Part shown: in pieces, positions 1 through 8,250 of the stretch
Position numbering within the stretch: the stretch's first letter is position 1
How the letters are laid out: each line of letters opens with the position of its first letter
Origin: Jatrophihabitans sp. GAS493
GTDB taxonomy: Bacteria > Actinomycetota > Actinomycetes > Mycobacteriales > Jatrophihabitantaceae
Direction of reading: 5' to 3'
Assembly (NCBI RefSeq): GCF_900230215.1
Contig: NZ_LT907982.1
Location: 1,240,001-1,304,000 of the forward strand
Length of the DNA stretch: 64,000 nucleotides
Position numbers and translations under genes: made by a program
Notes under the pieces: model-generated
Database searches by the model: none
The model's input: only the letters and a program-made list of their open reading frames with translations
Told to the model about the DNA's origin: nothing

Positions 1-776
1 GTTCGGCCGAGATCCTTGGCTTCCTGGGGCTGGCGGTGATCGCGCTCGTCGGCCTGCTCATCTACGAGCCGCGACGGACCGACCCGCTCATCGAACTCCG
101 CTTCTTCCGTAGTGCCCCGTTCAGCGGCGCCACCCTCATCGCGGTCTGCGGCTTCGGTGCCTTCAGCGGCTTCCTCTTCCTGAATACCCTTTACCTACAG
201 GACGTCCGTGGCTATTCAGCATTCGCCGCCGGCCTGTGCACGCTGCCGATGGCGCTGATGGCGACGATCTTCGCGCCCATCTCCGGACGGGTCGTCGGCG
301 CGCGGGGTCCCCGGCCATCGCTACTCATCGCCGGCGTGGCGATGATCCTCGGGGCGTTGATGCTCACCGGGATCACCGCCGCGACGCCGCTGTGGTGGCT
401 GCTGGCCAGTTACTTCGTCTTCTCCTTCGGCTTCGGTTGGCTCAACGCGCCGATCACCAACACCGCGGTCTCCGGCATGCCGCGTGAACAGGCCGGGGTC
501 GCCGCCGGAATCGCCTCGACCAGCCGCCAGGTCGGCGCCACGCTCGGGGTCGCCATCGTCGGCGCGGTGGTCGCCTCCGGCGTGCACGCGTCCATGCAGG
601 GCGAGTTCGTCCAGGCCAGTCACGCCGCGTGGTGGATCGTCGTGGCCGGCGGGCTGGGGGTGCTGGTGATCGGCGCGCTCAGCTCCAGTGAGTGGGCTCG
701 TGGCACCGCGGCCAAGCTGGTGGACGAGGAGCGGCGGGAGAACGCCCTCGCCGCCGCCGGCGCGTCGACGGGATGA
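1..776 (+). CDS. MFS efflux transporter, C-terminal part (5' end outside window)
   Basis: The frame is open from base 3 with no in-frame stop, so the gene begins before the window; about 257 residues are visible. They hold six or so hydrophobic helices separated by short loops, including the Arg/Gly-rich loop SGRVVGARGPRP that resembles the MFS motif between helices, and a late segment GVAAGIASTSRQVGATLGVA that is typical of the C-terminal half of 14-helix DHA2 (EmrB/QacA) drug:proton antiporters. The C-terminus is short and charged. The stop overlaps the start of the downstream MarR regulator (ATGA), so the two are translationally coupled. A MarR-controlled multidrug exporter is the natural reading; the substrate is unknown. 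Confidence 0.85.
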   Translation, partial: SAEILGFLGLAVIALVGLLIYEPRRTDPLIELRFFRSAPFSGATLIAVCGFGAFSGFLFLNTLYLQDVRGYSAFAAGLCTLPMALMATIFAPISGRVVGARGPRPSLLIAGVAMILGALMLTGITAATPLWWLLASYFVFSFGFGWLNAPITNTAVSGMPREQAGVAAGIASTSRQVGATLGVAIVGAVVASGVHASMQGEFVQASHAAWWIVVAGGLGVLVIGALSSSEWARGTAAKLVDEERRENALAAAGASTG

Positions 777-1213
777 GTGAGCCGGTGAACGGCACTGAAT
801 CTGCGGTGACGGCCGCGGCGGCCGCGTTTGCCGTGATGCGCAATCTGGTGCTCGACGGCAACGACGCCCGGGCCCGGGTCGCCGAGGAACTCGGTATGAG
901 CTTCGGCCGCGCGAAGGCGCTGCGCCGCCTGGCCCATCAGCCGGCGCGGCTGCGCGACCTGGCCGTCGCGCTGGCTATCGACGCGCCCTACACGACGGTC
1001 ATCGTCGACGACCTGGAGCAGCGGGGTCTGGTTGAGCGGAGGGTGGATCCGGCCGATCGGCGCTGCCGGCTGGTGAGTGTCACCCCGGCCGGGGCCCAGT
1101 TGGCTGCTCGGGCCGACGAGATCCTCAGCACCCCACCACCGGCGCTGCGCTCGCTGCCCGCGACGGAGCTGGCCGAGCTGGCCCGAATTCTGAGCCGCAT
1201 TCCGTCTGCGTAA
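773..1213 (+). CDS. MarR family transcriptional regulator
   Basis: A 146-residue winged-helix regulator. I placed the start at the ATG that overlaps the exporter stop (ATGA); the frame extends further upstream but only inside the exporter gene. Visible features are a recognition-helix region (LRDLAVALAIDAPYTTVIVDDL), followed by the wing EQRGLVERRVDPADRRCRLV with the DxRxR signature that MarR proteins use for DNA backbone contact, and a C-terminal dimerisation helix. Length fits the family. It most likely represses the upstream exporter gene and itself, released by a small ligand; this is inferred from the overlap. Confidence 0.9.
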   Translation: MSEPVNGTESAVTAAAAAFAVMRNLVLDGNDARARVAEELGMSFGRAKALRRLAHQPARLRDLAVALAIDAPYTTVIVDDLEQRGLVERRVDPADRRCRLVSVTPAGAQLAARADEILSTPPPALRSLPATELAELARILSRIPSA

Positions 1214-1399
1214 AGACCAAGGCCCGCGTCAAACAAAGGCGACCCGTCCGCTGGGCTGGCGGCCCCGTCTGCCTTTGCGCTGGAGCGCGGCAGATCATGG
1301 CCCCAAACTGCTGCCTGTCTAAGGATCTCTAGCCGCGCGCCGATACAGAACATGTGACCGAGACGGATCTCGGTCGAGATAGGCAAGGAGAGCCTAGTT

Positions 1400-2374
1400 G
1401 TGTACACGCATGCCTCGAGACCGAATGGGAAGTCGCCCCGGACGCTCCGGCGTCTCGGCCTGCTCTCTCTGGTTGCTGGACTGGGTGTAACCAACCTGTT
1501 GGTGCTAGCGACCAGTGGCCCGTCGGGCGGTGTGGTGGCCCATCGGGTCTCCGCGCTGAGTGCCCGGCAGGCCACGGTTGCACCGACCACTTCGGTGCCG
1601 ATCTCGGTGCCATCGGCCAATGATTCATTGACGTTCAGCGCATCAGCGAGCCCGTTCGGCGACTCCTCCACGGCGCCGGTTGTACCCATCGCGCCGCTGG
1701 CCGGCCCGTCTCCGGCAACCGATGCAGCCGACCGGACCGCGCCCCAGGTACGGCCGGCCTCACTCGTGCAGGTACTCCCCACGATCAAGCAAGTGGCGAA
1801 GCCCACCGCGAAGAAGACCGCGAAGAAGACCGTGAAGAAGGCGGCAAAGCCGACGGCGAAGAAGGCGGCGAAGAAGGCCGTCAAGAAGGTCGTGAAGAAG
1901 GTCGTCAAGAAGGTCGTCAAGAAGCCGGCCAAGAAGGCCGTGGCGAAGCCGGCCGTGCGCAGGTCAGCCGTCCCGGCCTACACATCGTGGGCCGCGTTGA
2001 ATTCGGCGATCGCGCGGATCCCGAACCTGCACCCACAGTGGGTCCACTTCGTGGTCGCCGACAAGGGCGCCTGGGGGGCGACGAATCTCAGTACCGGGAC
2101 GGTCTACATAGCGCCGCGCGCCCCGGTGGCCTACCTCTACTCGATCGTCGTGCACGAGTACGCGCACGTGATTCAGGGGCGCCTCTACGGAAACATGTCC
2201 CGGGCGATCGCCGGACTGCGAGCGCGCTTCGGTAATGCCGGCGAGCGCACGATCGAGTACGCGGCCGACTGCGTCGCCCGGTTGGAGGGCGCGACCTGGA
2301 CGAACTACACGGCGTGCACCAATCCGGCTTGGCGCCGCGCAGCGGCGGCCCTGCTCAGCCTGCGCCGACCCTGA
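1400..2374 (+). CDS. secreted or membrane-anchored Lys/Ala-rich protein with a C-terminal HExxH domain
   Basis: A 324-residue protein. The GTG start is preceded by an AAGGAG ribosome site. A basic N-terminus is followed by a hydrophobic stretch (about residues 18-37), so it is exported or anchored. Residues about 40-130 are Ser/Thr/Ala/Pro-rich. Residues about 132-185 are built of short Ala-Lys-Lys and Val-Lys-Lys repeats like histone H1 tails or mycobacterial HupB/Lsr2-type tails. The last 130 residues form a compact domain with the zinc-peptidase motif HEYAH (about 252-256) in the context VVHEYAHVIQG, plus two Cys. The third zinc ligand is not obvious; Glu and Asp in IEYAADCVARLEG are candidates. 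A cell-wall-associated metallopeptidase tethered to anionic polymer by the cationic tail is a plausible but unproven role. Confidence 0.75.
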   Translation: MYTHASRPNGKSPRTLRRLGLLSLVAGLGVTNLLVLATSGPSGGVVAHRVSALSARQATVAPTTSVPISVPSANDSLTFSASASPFGDSSTAPVVPIAPLAGPSPATDAADRTAPQVRPASLVQVLPTIKQVAKPTAKKTAKKTVKKAAKPTAKKAAKKAVKKVVKKVVKKVVKKPAKKAVAKPAVRRSAVPAYTSWAALNSAIARIPNLHPQWVHFVVADKGAWGATNLSTGTVYIAPRAPVAYLYSIVVHEYAHVIQGRLYGNMSRAIAGLRARFGNAGERTIEYAADCVARLEGATWTNYTACTNPAWRRAAAALLSLRRP

Positions 2375-2397
2375 GCGGCCGCGCTTCTCGCCAGTTC

Positions 2398-2474
2398 TGG
2401 TGGCCAGGGGCGGGATCGAACCGCCGACCCTCCGCTTTTCAGGCGGATGCTCGTACCATCTGAGCTACCTGGCC
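2398..2474 (-). tRNA. tRNA-Phe (GAA), CCA encoded
   Basis: Read on the minus strand, the seven-base acceptor arm GGCCAGG pairs with CCTGGCC. The anticodon loop CTGAAAA gives anticodon GAA, and the T-arm has the usual TTCGATC loop. Discriminator A is followed by an encoded CCA (bases 2400-2398). Confidence 0.95.
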
Positions 2475-2539
2475 GCGCTCAACGTTGCGTTGGCCGCGCT
2501 CCGGGCGGGCCGGGCGGAGCCATTCAGGCGTTGAACCTG

Positions 2540-3205
2540 TCAGAGTCTAGCCGAGACTTCCGCGTCATATCGCCGCAGGACCAGCGAGGCCACCTCCGGG
2601 TGAGCCCCGATAACCGGCGCCACCGGGGCCAGGCCGCTGCAGACCGCCTGTAATCGGGTGAAGAAGAAGCCCTCGGCGAGCAGATAGGTGGCCACCACGG
2701 GCTGATCCAGCGCCGCCACGGCGGCCGCCAACCCCTCACCCAGGGTCAGCCCGTGAACCGGCAGGCCGGTCACCGCCTCGAGATCCGCGGCCGCGGCGGT
2801 GAGGTCGTCGGCGGCGGCCGGGATGGTCGAGCCGCCGGCGACCAGCGCGATCGACCTCGGCGATTGGCTCGTCTCGGCCTGCTGCAGGCGCGTCGACAGG
2901 GCTTGACTGAGCCCGCGATCGGGCCCGAGATGCCCGGTGACCGAGACCCCGGGGTGGCCGGCCACGATCGCCGGGATGTCTTTGAGGACGTGATAGCCGG
3001 TGGAGAGGAGCATCGGCACGACCACCGCCTCTGGGTGCTCGGCCAGGGTGCTCTCCAGGTCGGGCTGCAGCACGTCGAGGAAGCAGAGCGACAGGCCGAG
3101 GTCGGGCCGCTGCGTCAGGATGAGGTCGACCAGCCGCCTGATCGTCGCCTGCCCAGCCAGCGACGCGGTGCCGTGCGCGGCGGCGACGAGGGTAGGGCCC
3201 GACAT
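2540..3205 (-). CDS. sirohydrochlorin chelatase / CbiX-like protein
   Basis: A 221-residue protein with two homologous halves, as in two-domain CbiX/SirB chelatases that insert Co2+ or Fe2+ into sirohydrochlorin. The first half starts with the family signature LVAAAHGT containing the metal-binding His. A second His lies in the PMLLSTGYHV strand, the usual position of the paired ligand. The second half (from about residue 120) opens with ALVAGGSTIPAA, where the first-half His is replaced, as is usual for the non-catalytic repeat. Start ATG lies at 3205. It may serve siroheme for nitrite/sulfite reductase or cobalamin synthesis; no pathway neighbours are present to choose between them. Confidence 0.82.
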   Translation of the reverse strand: MSGPTLVAAAHGTASLAGQATIRRLVDLILTQRPDLGLSLCFLDVLQPDLESTLAEHPEAVVVPMLLSTGYHVLKDIPAIVAGHPGVSVTGHLGPDRGLSQALSTRLQQAETSQSPRSIALVAGGSTIPAAADDLTAAAADLEAVTGLPVHGLTLGEGLAAAVAALDQPVVATYLLAEGFFFTRLQAVCSGLAPVAPVIGAHPEVASLVLRRYDAEVSARL

Positions 3206-3307
3206 CGGTCCAGCCTACCGACGGCGCGCGGCCCTCCGTGGGGCCCCAGTCGGGGCTTCTGCGCCGCGGGTCGAAATTCACTACCGGCCGGCGGGTAACT
3301 TCGTGCT

Positions 3308-4945
3308 GTGAGTTCAACACTGGTGGCCCGCGGCCTGGCGGCCGGTTTCGGGGCCCGGCAACTCTTCTCCGAGCTTGACCTCGTCGTCGCCCCAGGCGAC
3401 GTCATCGGGCTGGTCGGGGCGAACGGCGCCGGCAAGTCGACACTGCTGCGCATCCTCTCCGGGCTCATCCCCCCGGAGGAGGGCAGCGTCTCGCTCAACC
3501 CGTCGACGGCGACGATCGGCTATCTGACGCAGGAGCAGGAGCGGCTGCCCGGGGAGACGGTGCGTGAGTTCCTCACCCGCCGAGTCGGAGTCACCGACGC
3601 GACCGTGGCCATGGATGCGGCGGCCGAGGGTCTGGCCGACGGCTCCGACGCCAGCGGCGACGTGTACTCGCAGGCGATGGAGCGCTGGCTGGCCCTCGGC
3701 GGCGCCGACGTGGACGACCGGATCCCGGCCGTGGCCGCTGAGGTCGGGCTCGGCGTCGACCTGGATGCCACGATGGCTTCGCTGTCGGGTGGGCAGGCGG
3801 CCCGGGCCGGCCTCGCGGTGCTGCTGCTGAGTAGATTCGACATATTTCTGCTGGACGAGCCGACCAACGACCTGGATCTGGACGGGCTGGATCGCCTTGA
3901 GCGGTTCGTGCAGGGCCTGCGCGGCGCGGCGGTGATCGTCAGTCACGATCGTGAGTTCCTGGCTCGAACCGTGACCTCAGTGCTGGAACTCGACCTGGCC
4001 CAGCAGCAGGTGAATCTCTTCGGCGGCGGCTATGACGCCTACCTGGCCGAGCGGGAACTGCTGCGCCAGCACGCCCGCGAGGCCTACGACGAGTACGCCG
4101 ACAAGCGCTCGGCGCTCGTCGACCGCGCCCAGACGCAGCGAAACTGGATGGCCCAGGGAGTGCGGAACGCCCGTAGAAAGGCGACCGATCCCGACAAGTT
4201 CGTGAAGAACTTCCGGGCTGAGTCGTCGGAGAAGCAGGCGGCGAAGGCGCGGCAGACGCAGCGACTTCTGGAGCGGATGGAGGAGGTCGCCGAACCTCGC
4301 AAGGAGTGGCAGCTGCAGCTTCAGATCGCGCAGGCGCCCCGGGCGGGCGCGGTGGTGGCCTCCCTGCAGGAGGCCTCGATCCGGCGCGGCGACTTCACCT
4401 TCGGCCCCGTCACGGTGCAACTCGACTGGGCGGATCGGGTGATCATCACGGGCCCGAACGGCGGCGGGAAGTCCACGCTGCTCGGATTGCTGCTCGGCCA
4501 ACTGGTGCCGACGGCCGGCACCGCCGCACTCGGGTCGGGGGTGTTGGTGGGTGAGGTCGATCAGGTTCGTCAGCTTTTTACGGTGCCTTCGCCGCTGATC
4601 GATGTCGTCGGGCGCGAGTTGCCGGAACTGGAGACGGCGGATCTCCGCACCCTGCTGGCCAAATTCGGCCTCCGCGCCGACCACGTGAATCGCCCGGCGG
4701 CGACCCTCTCGCCGGGGGAGCGGACCCGGGCTTCGCTGGCGTTGCTGCAGGCGAGGGGAGTCAATCTGCTGGTCCTGGACGAGCCGACGAACCACCTCGA
4801 CCTGCCGGCGATCGAGCAGCTGGAGCAGGCATTGGCTGATTTTCACGGGACGTTGCTACTCGTGACGCACGATCGCCGGATGCTGAGCACGGTATCGACC
4901 AATCGCCACTGGCAGGTCGAGGACGGGAAGCTGTCGGAGCAGTAG
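3308..4945 (+). CDS. ABC-F family ATPase (translation-associated)
   Basis: A 545-residue soluble protein with two ABC nucleotide-binding domains and no membrane segments, the ABC-F (EttA/Uup/antibiotic-resistance) architecture. The first domain has Walker A GANGAGKST at about 38-46, signature LSGGQ at about 159 and Walker B with LLDEPTNDLDLDG. The second has GPNGGGKST at about 381, LSPGERTRASLAL at about 466 and LVLDEPTNHLDLP at about 490. The linker between them (about 240-345) is highly charged, rich in Arg, Lys and Glu, and is the element that enters the ribosomal E site in this family. GTG start without a strong ribosome site. Housekeeping translation factor or ribosome-protection protein cannot be separated by sequence. 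Confidence 0.9.
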   Translation: MSSTLVARGLAAGFGARQLFSELDLVVAPGDVIGLVGANGAGKSTLLRILSGLIPPEEGSVSLNPSTATIGYLTQEQERLPGETVREFLTRRVGVTDATVAMDAAAEGLADGSDASGDVYSQAMERWLALGGADVDDRIPAVAAEVGLGVDLDATMASLSGGQAARAGLAVLLLSRFDIFLLDEPTNDLDLDGLDRLERFVQGLRGAAVIVSHDREFLARTVTSVLELDLAQQQVNLFGGGYDAYLAERELLRQHAREAYDEYADKRSALVDRAQTQRNWMAQGVRNARRKATDPDKFVKNFRAESSEKQAAKARQTQRLLERMEEVAEPRKEWQLQLQIAQAPRAGAVVASLQEASIRRGDFTFGPVTVQLDWADRVIITGPNGGGKSTLLGLLLGQLVPTAGTAALGSGVLVGEVDQVRQLFTVPSPLIDVVGRELPELETADLRTLLAKFGLRADHVNRPAATLSPGERTRASLALLQARGVNLLVLDEPTNHLDLPAIEQLEQALADFHGTLLLVTHDRRMLSTVSTNRHWQVEDGKLSEQ

Positions 4946-4989
4946 CCTCACGCCGGTTTGGAGTACGGAGCCGTCGTTGTTGGCTGGGC

Positions 4990-7449
4990 CTACCCCGCGA
5001 CCGTCGCTGCGACCGACTTGGTTGGCTTGCCGCCGTGTTGAGGGCCCACTGCGGCGTCGCTCACCAGCTCGTAGCGCGGATTGGCCAGCCCCAAGTGACC
5101 GTTGAACTCGCCGACCCGGCCGGTGGCTCGCAGCAGTTGCCCGGGGACGATCCCGGGGATCTGGGTACGGCCGAGGAAGAGCAGCCGCATCCCACCCGAC
5201 TCGTCGAAGAGCTGCGCCTCCAGCGTCTTGCCGGCCGAGGTGCCGAGCTGCACCATCTTGATCCGGCCCTGCACGGTCACCTTGTCGCGCACCGACGCGT
5301 CGGCGATGGCCGTCGTCCCGTCCGGGCGCGGCACGCAGACTCCCCGCATCTGCAGACCACTTTCGATCGCGGGCTCGCCGTAGAGTTCGGCCCGCTGCTG
5401 CTCAGTCTCCAGACGGAGCTCCGTGCGGGCATCCAGGGTGGTGTCGAAGGGAACGATCGTCGCCGCCACGTGGGGCAGCCGCCCGACCGCCTCGGCGATC
5501 CGGTCGGCCGTGCGATCGTGCAGAAGACGCTGTGAAAGTCGGCGGAAAGTACGTCTAGGCAGCAGTACGGTCACCTCGGCACGATCGTCGACGACGCTGC
5601 GGTAGGCCAGCTCGACCGTACCGCGAACCAGACGACGGTCGGAGCATTCGATCACCTGCAACGGCACCTGGATTCCGAGTTCCAGCCACTCCGTCTGCAG
5701 CTGGGTCGAGACCTGCTCGTCCACCGAGAGGTGCACCGCCCGGACGTCGGTGGGACGAAGGCTGCCCGCGTAACGCAGCCCACGCATCACCGCGAGATCG
5801 AGGCGATCGACCATCACCAGCACGGTGTGCCGGGCGTAGTGCGCCGACTGGGTGGTCCGGTTCGCCGCCGCGGCCGCGGTGACCAACTGCAGGGCCCGGG
5901 CCTCCCGTCGGTAGCGCCGGTTGAGCCGCATCAGCACCACCCACATGAGCGGGAAGAGGATGACGACCAGCCAGGCGCCCTCGGTGAACTTGACCACCGC
6001 GAAGATGAGCACGACGAAGGCCGAGACGACTCCGCCGGAGAGGTTGATGGCGAACTTCACCCGCCAGTTCTCCTCGCGGTGCGTCCGGTGGTACTTGGCC
6101 ATGCCGAGACCGGCCATCGTGAATCCGGTGAAGACACCGATGGCATAGAACGGCACCAGCCGGTTGACGTTCGCCCCCACGCCGACCAGCAGGGCGAGCG
6201 AGGCGACGGTGAGCACGATGATGCCGTTGCTGAAGGCCAGCCGATGCCCGCGCCGGGTGAGTTGCCGGGGCAGGAAGGAGTCCTCGGCGATGAAGTTGGC
6301 CAGGAACGGGAAACCGGTGAAGGGTGTGTTGGCGCCGGTGAAGAGGATCAGTGCGGTGGTGATCTGCACGGCGATGAATCCGACGTGCCCGATCAGCGAT
6401 CCGCCGAACGCCGCCCGCGCGACCTGGCTGATCACCGTCGGCGAGCCCGTCTCGTACGGCGTCGCGTGCGTTTCGAAGGCGAGATAGGAGATGCCGAGCA
6501 CCAGACTGCCCAGCAGCAGGCTCATGATCGACAGGGTGCGCCGGGCGTTGACGCCCTCCGGCTTCTTGAAGGCGCTCACCCCGTTGGAGATCGCCTCCAG
6601 CCCGGTCAGCGACGAGCCACCGTTGGCGAAGGCACGCAGCAGCACGAAGATGGCCGCGCCGGAGATGATGGAATTGTGCGAGTCGACGATCGGCATCATG
6701 CCGTGCGTATCGGTCGCGAACTTGGGTAGATCGCCGAAGATCTCGCGCACAATCCCCACCACGACGACCAACCCGGCCATCCCGATGAAGAGGTAAGTCG
6801 GTGCGGCGAAAGCCTTCCCGGCCTCGCGAATGCCGCGCAGGTTGCCGAAGGCCAGCAGCAGGATCACCCCGACGGTGATCGCCAGGCTCGTCGTCTCGCC
6901 GTTGAGCGCCGGGACGAGCGAGGTGATGGCGGCGGTTCCGGCGGCTGCCTGCACCGCCACCGTCACGATGTAGTCGATGAGCAGGGCCACCGAGGCGATC
7001 TGGGCCACCTTCGGCCCGAAATTCTCCCGGGCCACCACGTAGGAGCCGCCGGCCTTCGTGTAGACCATCACCACCTCTCGGTAGGAGAGGGTCATCAACA
7101 GCAGCACCACCAGCACGACCGCGGTGAGCGGCATCAAGATGTGGAAGCCGCTCAGTCCGAAGGCGCCGAGCAGGACCAGCAGCATCTCCTCGGTCCCGTA
7201 GGCGGAGGAGGAGATGCAGTCACTGGAGAGAACGCCCAGGGCCGCCTTCTTGGAGAGCTTCTCCTCATGCAGGTTGGCGCTCACCAACGGCGCGCCCAGC
7301 AGCCTGCGCTTGATCCGGTAACCGAGGCGCTCGGGCAGCCCCGTGCTGTCGAGATCAGGCCGTGGGTCGGGCCGTGGGCCGGGCCGTGGGTCCGACTGCG
7401 GTTCGGTTCGGGTGGCAGCAGTCTCGGAGGTGGAGAGGGTGGCAGTCAT
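4990..7449 (-). CDS. KimA-type APC potassium permease with C-terminal OB-fold
   Basis: About 819 residues from the ATG at 7449 (an upstream ATG at 7530 is in frame but the extra residues look non-coding). A cytoplasmic N-tail rich in Asp/Pro/Arg precedes the APC core of about 12 helices, which opens with LSSDCISSSAYGTEEML, the unwound first helix typical of the KimA/YdaO and Rv2690c group. GGSYVVARENFGP and the long re-entrant helices follow. A cytosolic region of about 190 residues (from MVDRLDLAVMRGL) resembles the USP-like domain of KimA. Uniquely, a further domain of about 95 residues follows (VRDKVTVQGRIKMV to GHLGLANPRYEL), with OB-fold character. The neighbouring KdpDE-like system supports potassium uptake. 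Substrate assignment is by family and context. Confidence 0.78.
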   Translation of the reverse strand: MTATLSTSETAATRTEPQSDPRPGPRPDPRPDLDSTGLPERLGYRIKRRLLGAPLVSANLHEEKLSKKAALGVLSSDCISSSAYGTEEMLLVLLGAFGLSGFHILMPLTAVVLVVLLLMTLSYREVVMVYTKAGGSYVVARENFGPKVAQIASVALLIDYIVTVAVQAAAGTAAITSLVPALNGETTSLAITVGVILLLAFGNLRGIREAGKAFAAPTYLFIGMAGLVVVVGIVREIFGDLPKFATDTHGMMPIVDSHNSIISGAAIFVLLRAFANGGSSLTGLEAISNGVSAFKKPEGVNARRTLSIMSLLLGSLVLGISYLAFETHATPYETGSPTVISQVARAAFGGSLIGHVGFIAVQITTALILFTGANTPFTGFPFLANFIAEDSFLPRQLTRRGHRLAFSNGIIVLTVASLALLVGVGANVNRLVPFYAIGVFTGFTMAGLGMAKYHRTHREENWRVKFAINLSGGVVSAFVVLIFAVVKFTEGAWLVVILFPLMWVVLMRLNRRYRREARALQLVTAAAAANRTTQSAHYARHTVLVMVDRLDLAVMRGLRYAGSLRPTDVRAVHLSVDEQVSTQLQTEWLELGIQVPLQVIECSDRRLVRGTVELAYRSVVDDRAEVTVLLPRRTFRRLSQRLLHDRTADRIAEAVGRLPHVAATIVPFDTTLDARTELRLETEQQRAELYGEPAIESGLQMRGVCVPRPDGTTAIADASVRDKVTVQGRIKMVQLGTSAGKTLEAQLFDESGGMRLLFLGRTQIPGIVPGQLLRATGRVGEFNGHLGLANPRYELVSDAAVGPQHGGKPTKSVAATVAG

Positions 7450-7575
7450 CGGGGTGATTGGTCCTAAAATCGTGGCGATCTTCAGCCTCGACGGTAGAAC
7501 CGCGGAGACCCCGATTGGCCCAATCCTCACGGGCTCCTCACGCAGAGCTTGGTTACCTCGATCACCCCGAGGCGG

Positions 7576-8250
7576 CTAAGGCTGGTACCGGTACCCCATT
7601 CCCGATTCGGTGAGTAGATGACGCGGACGCTGCGGGTCGGCTTCCAGCTTGCGACGCAGTTGGGCCATGTAGATGCGCAGGTAGCTGGCATCGGCCTGCC
7701 CGGCCGGCCCGCGGGTCGCGGTGAGCAGCGACTGCCGGCTCACCAGGCGTCCGGGCTGACGCAGCAGGGCCTCCAACAGCGTCCACTCTGTCGGCGTGAG
7801 ATGCACCGCATCACCGTTGTCGCGGGTGGCTGTCGTCGCCAGCAGGTCGATGGTGACGTCGCCGATGCGGGCCGACCGCTGCTCCTCGGCCCCGTGGCGT
7901 CGGATGCTGGCCCGGATGCGCGCCAGCAGTTCAGCCATGCTGAACGGCTTGGTCAGGTAGTCGTCGGCCCCGAGGTCGAGCGCCTCAACCCGAGCTGCGC
8001 TCCCCAACCGGCCGGAGAGGACGATGATCGGCACCGCGGAGCGCCGCCGAAACTCCCGGATGAAGTCCAGACCGTCGCGGTCGGGCAGCCCCAGGTCGAG
8101 GACGACGACGTCCGGCGCCTCGTCGTTGGCCGCGGCGAGTCCGGCCGTCACCGACCCGGCCTCGGTGACGAGGTACTCCCGCGCGGTGAGGTTCATGCTC
8201 ATCGCCCGGCGCAGCGACTCGTCGTCCTCGACGAGCAGCACGCCGGTCAC
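7576..8250 (-). CDS. kdpE: OmpR/KdpE-like response regulator
   Basis: A 224-residue regulator. The receiver domain has the acidic pair ED at about 8-9, phospho-acceptor Asp at about 51 (VVVLDLGLPDRDG) and the conserved Lys at about 100 (YLTKPFS). The C-terminal winged helix of OmpR type has LTPTEWTLLEALLRQPGRLVS, and ends with LTESGMGYRY. The GTG start is inferred from the GTGA overlap with the stop of the histidine kinase upstream. The HxTPTE-type helix and the partner kinase make this KdpE-like. Probable targets are potassium-transport genes such as the adjacent permease. Confidence 0.88.
   Translation of the reverse strand: MTGVLLVEDDESLRRAMSMNLTAREYLVTEAGSVTAGLAAANDEAPDVVVLDLGLPDRDGLDFIREFRRRSAVPIIVLSGRLGSAARVEALDLGADDYLTKPFSMAELLARIRASIRRHGAEEQRSARIGDVTIDLLATTATRDNGDAVHLTPTEWTLLEALLRQPGRLVSRQSLLTATRGPAGQADASYLRIYMAQLRRKLEADPQRPRHLLTESGMGYRYQP

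Noticed and set aside
988-1932. Long minus-strand frame opposite the MarR and HExxH genes with a Phe/Ala-rich start
   Set aside because: It is the mirror of the Lys-Lys codons of the plus-strand repeats; it has no ribosome site or domain and spans two genes.
7450-7574. Possible c-di-AMP or potassium riboswitch before the KimA-type gene
   Set aside because: Such switches precede related permeases, but I could not find the conserved core motifs in this short leader.
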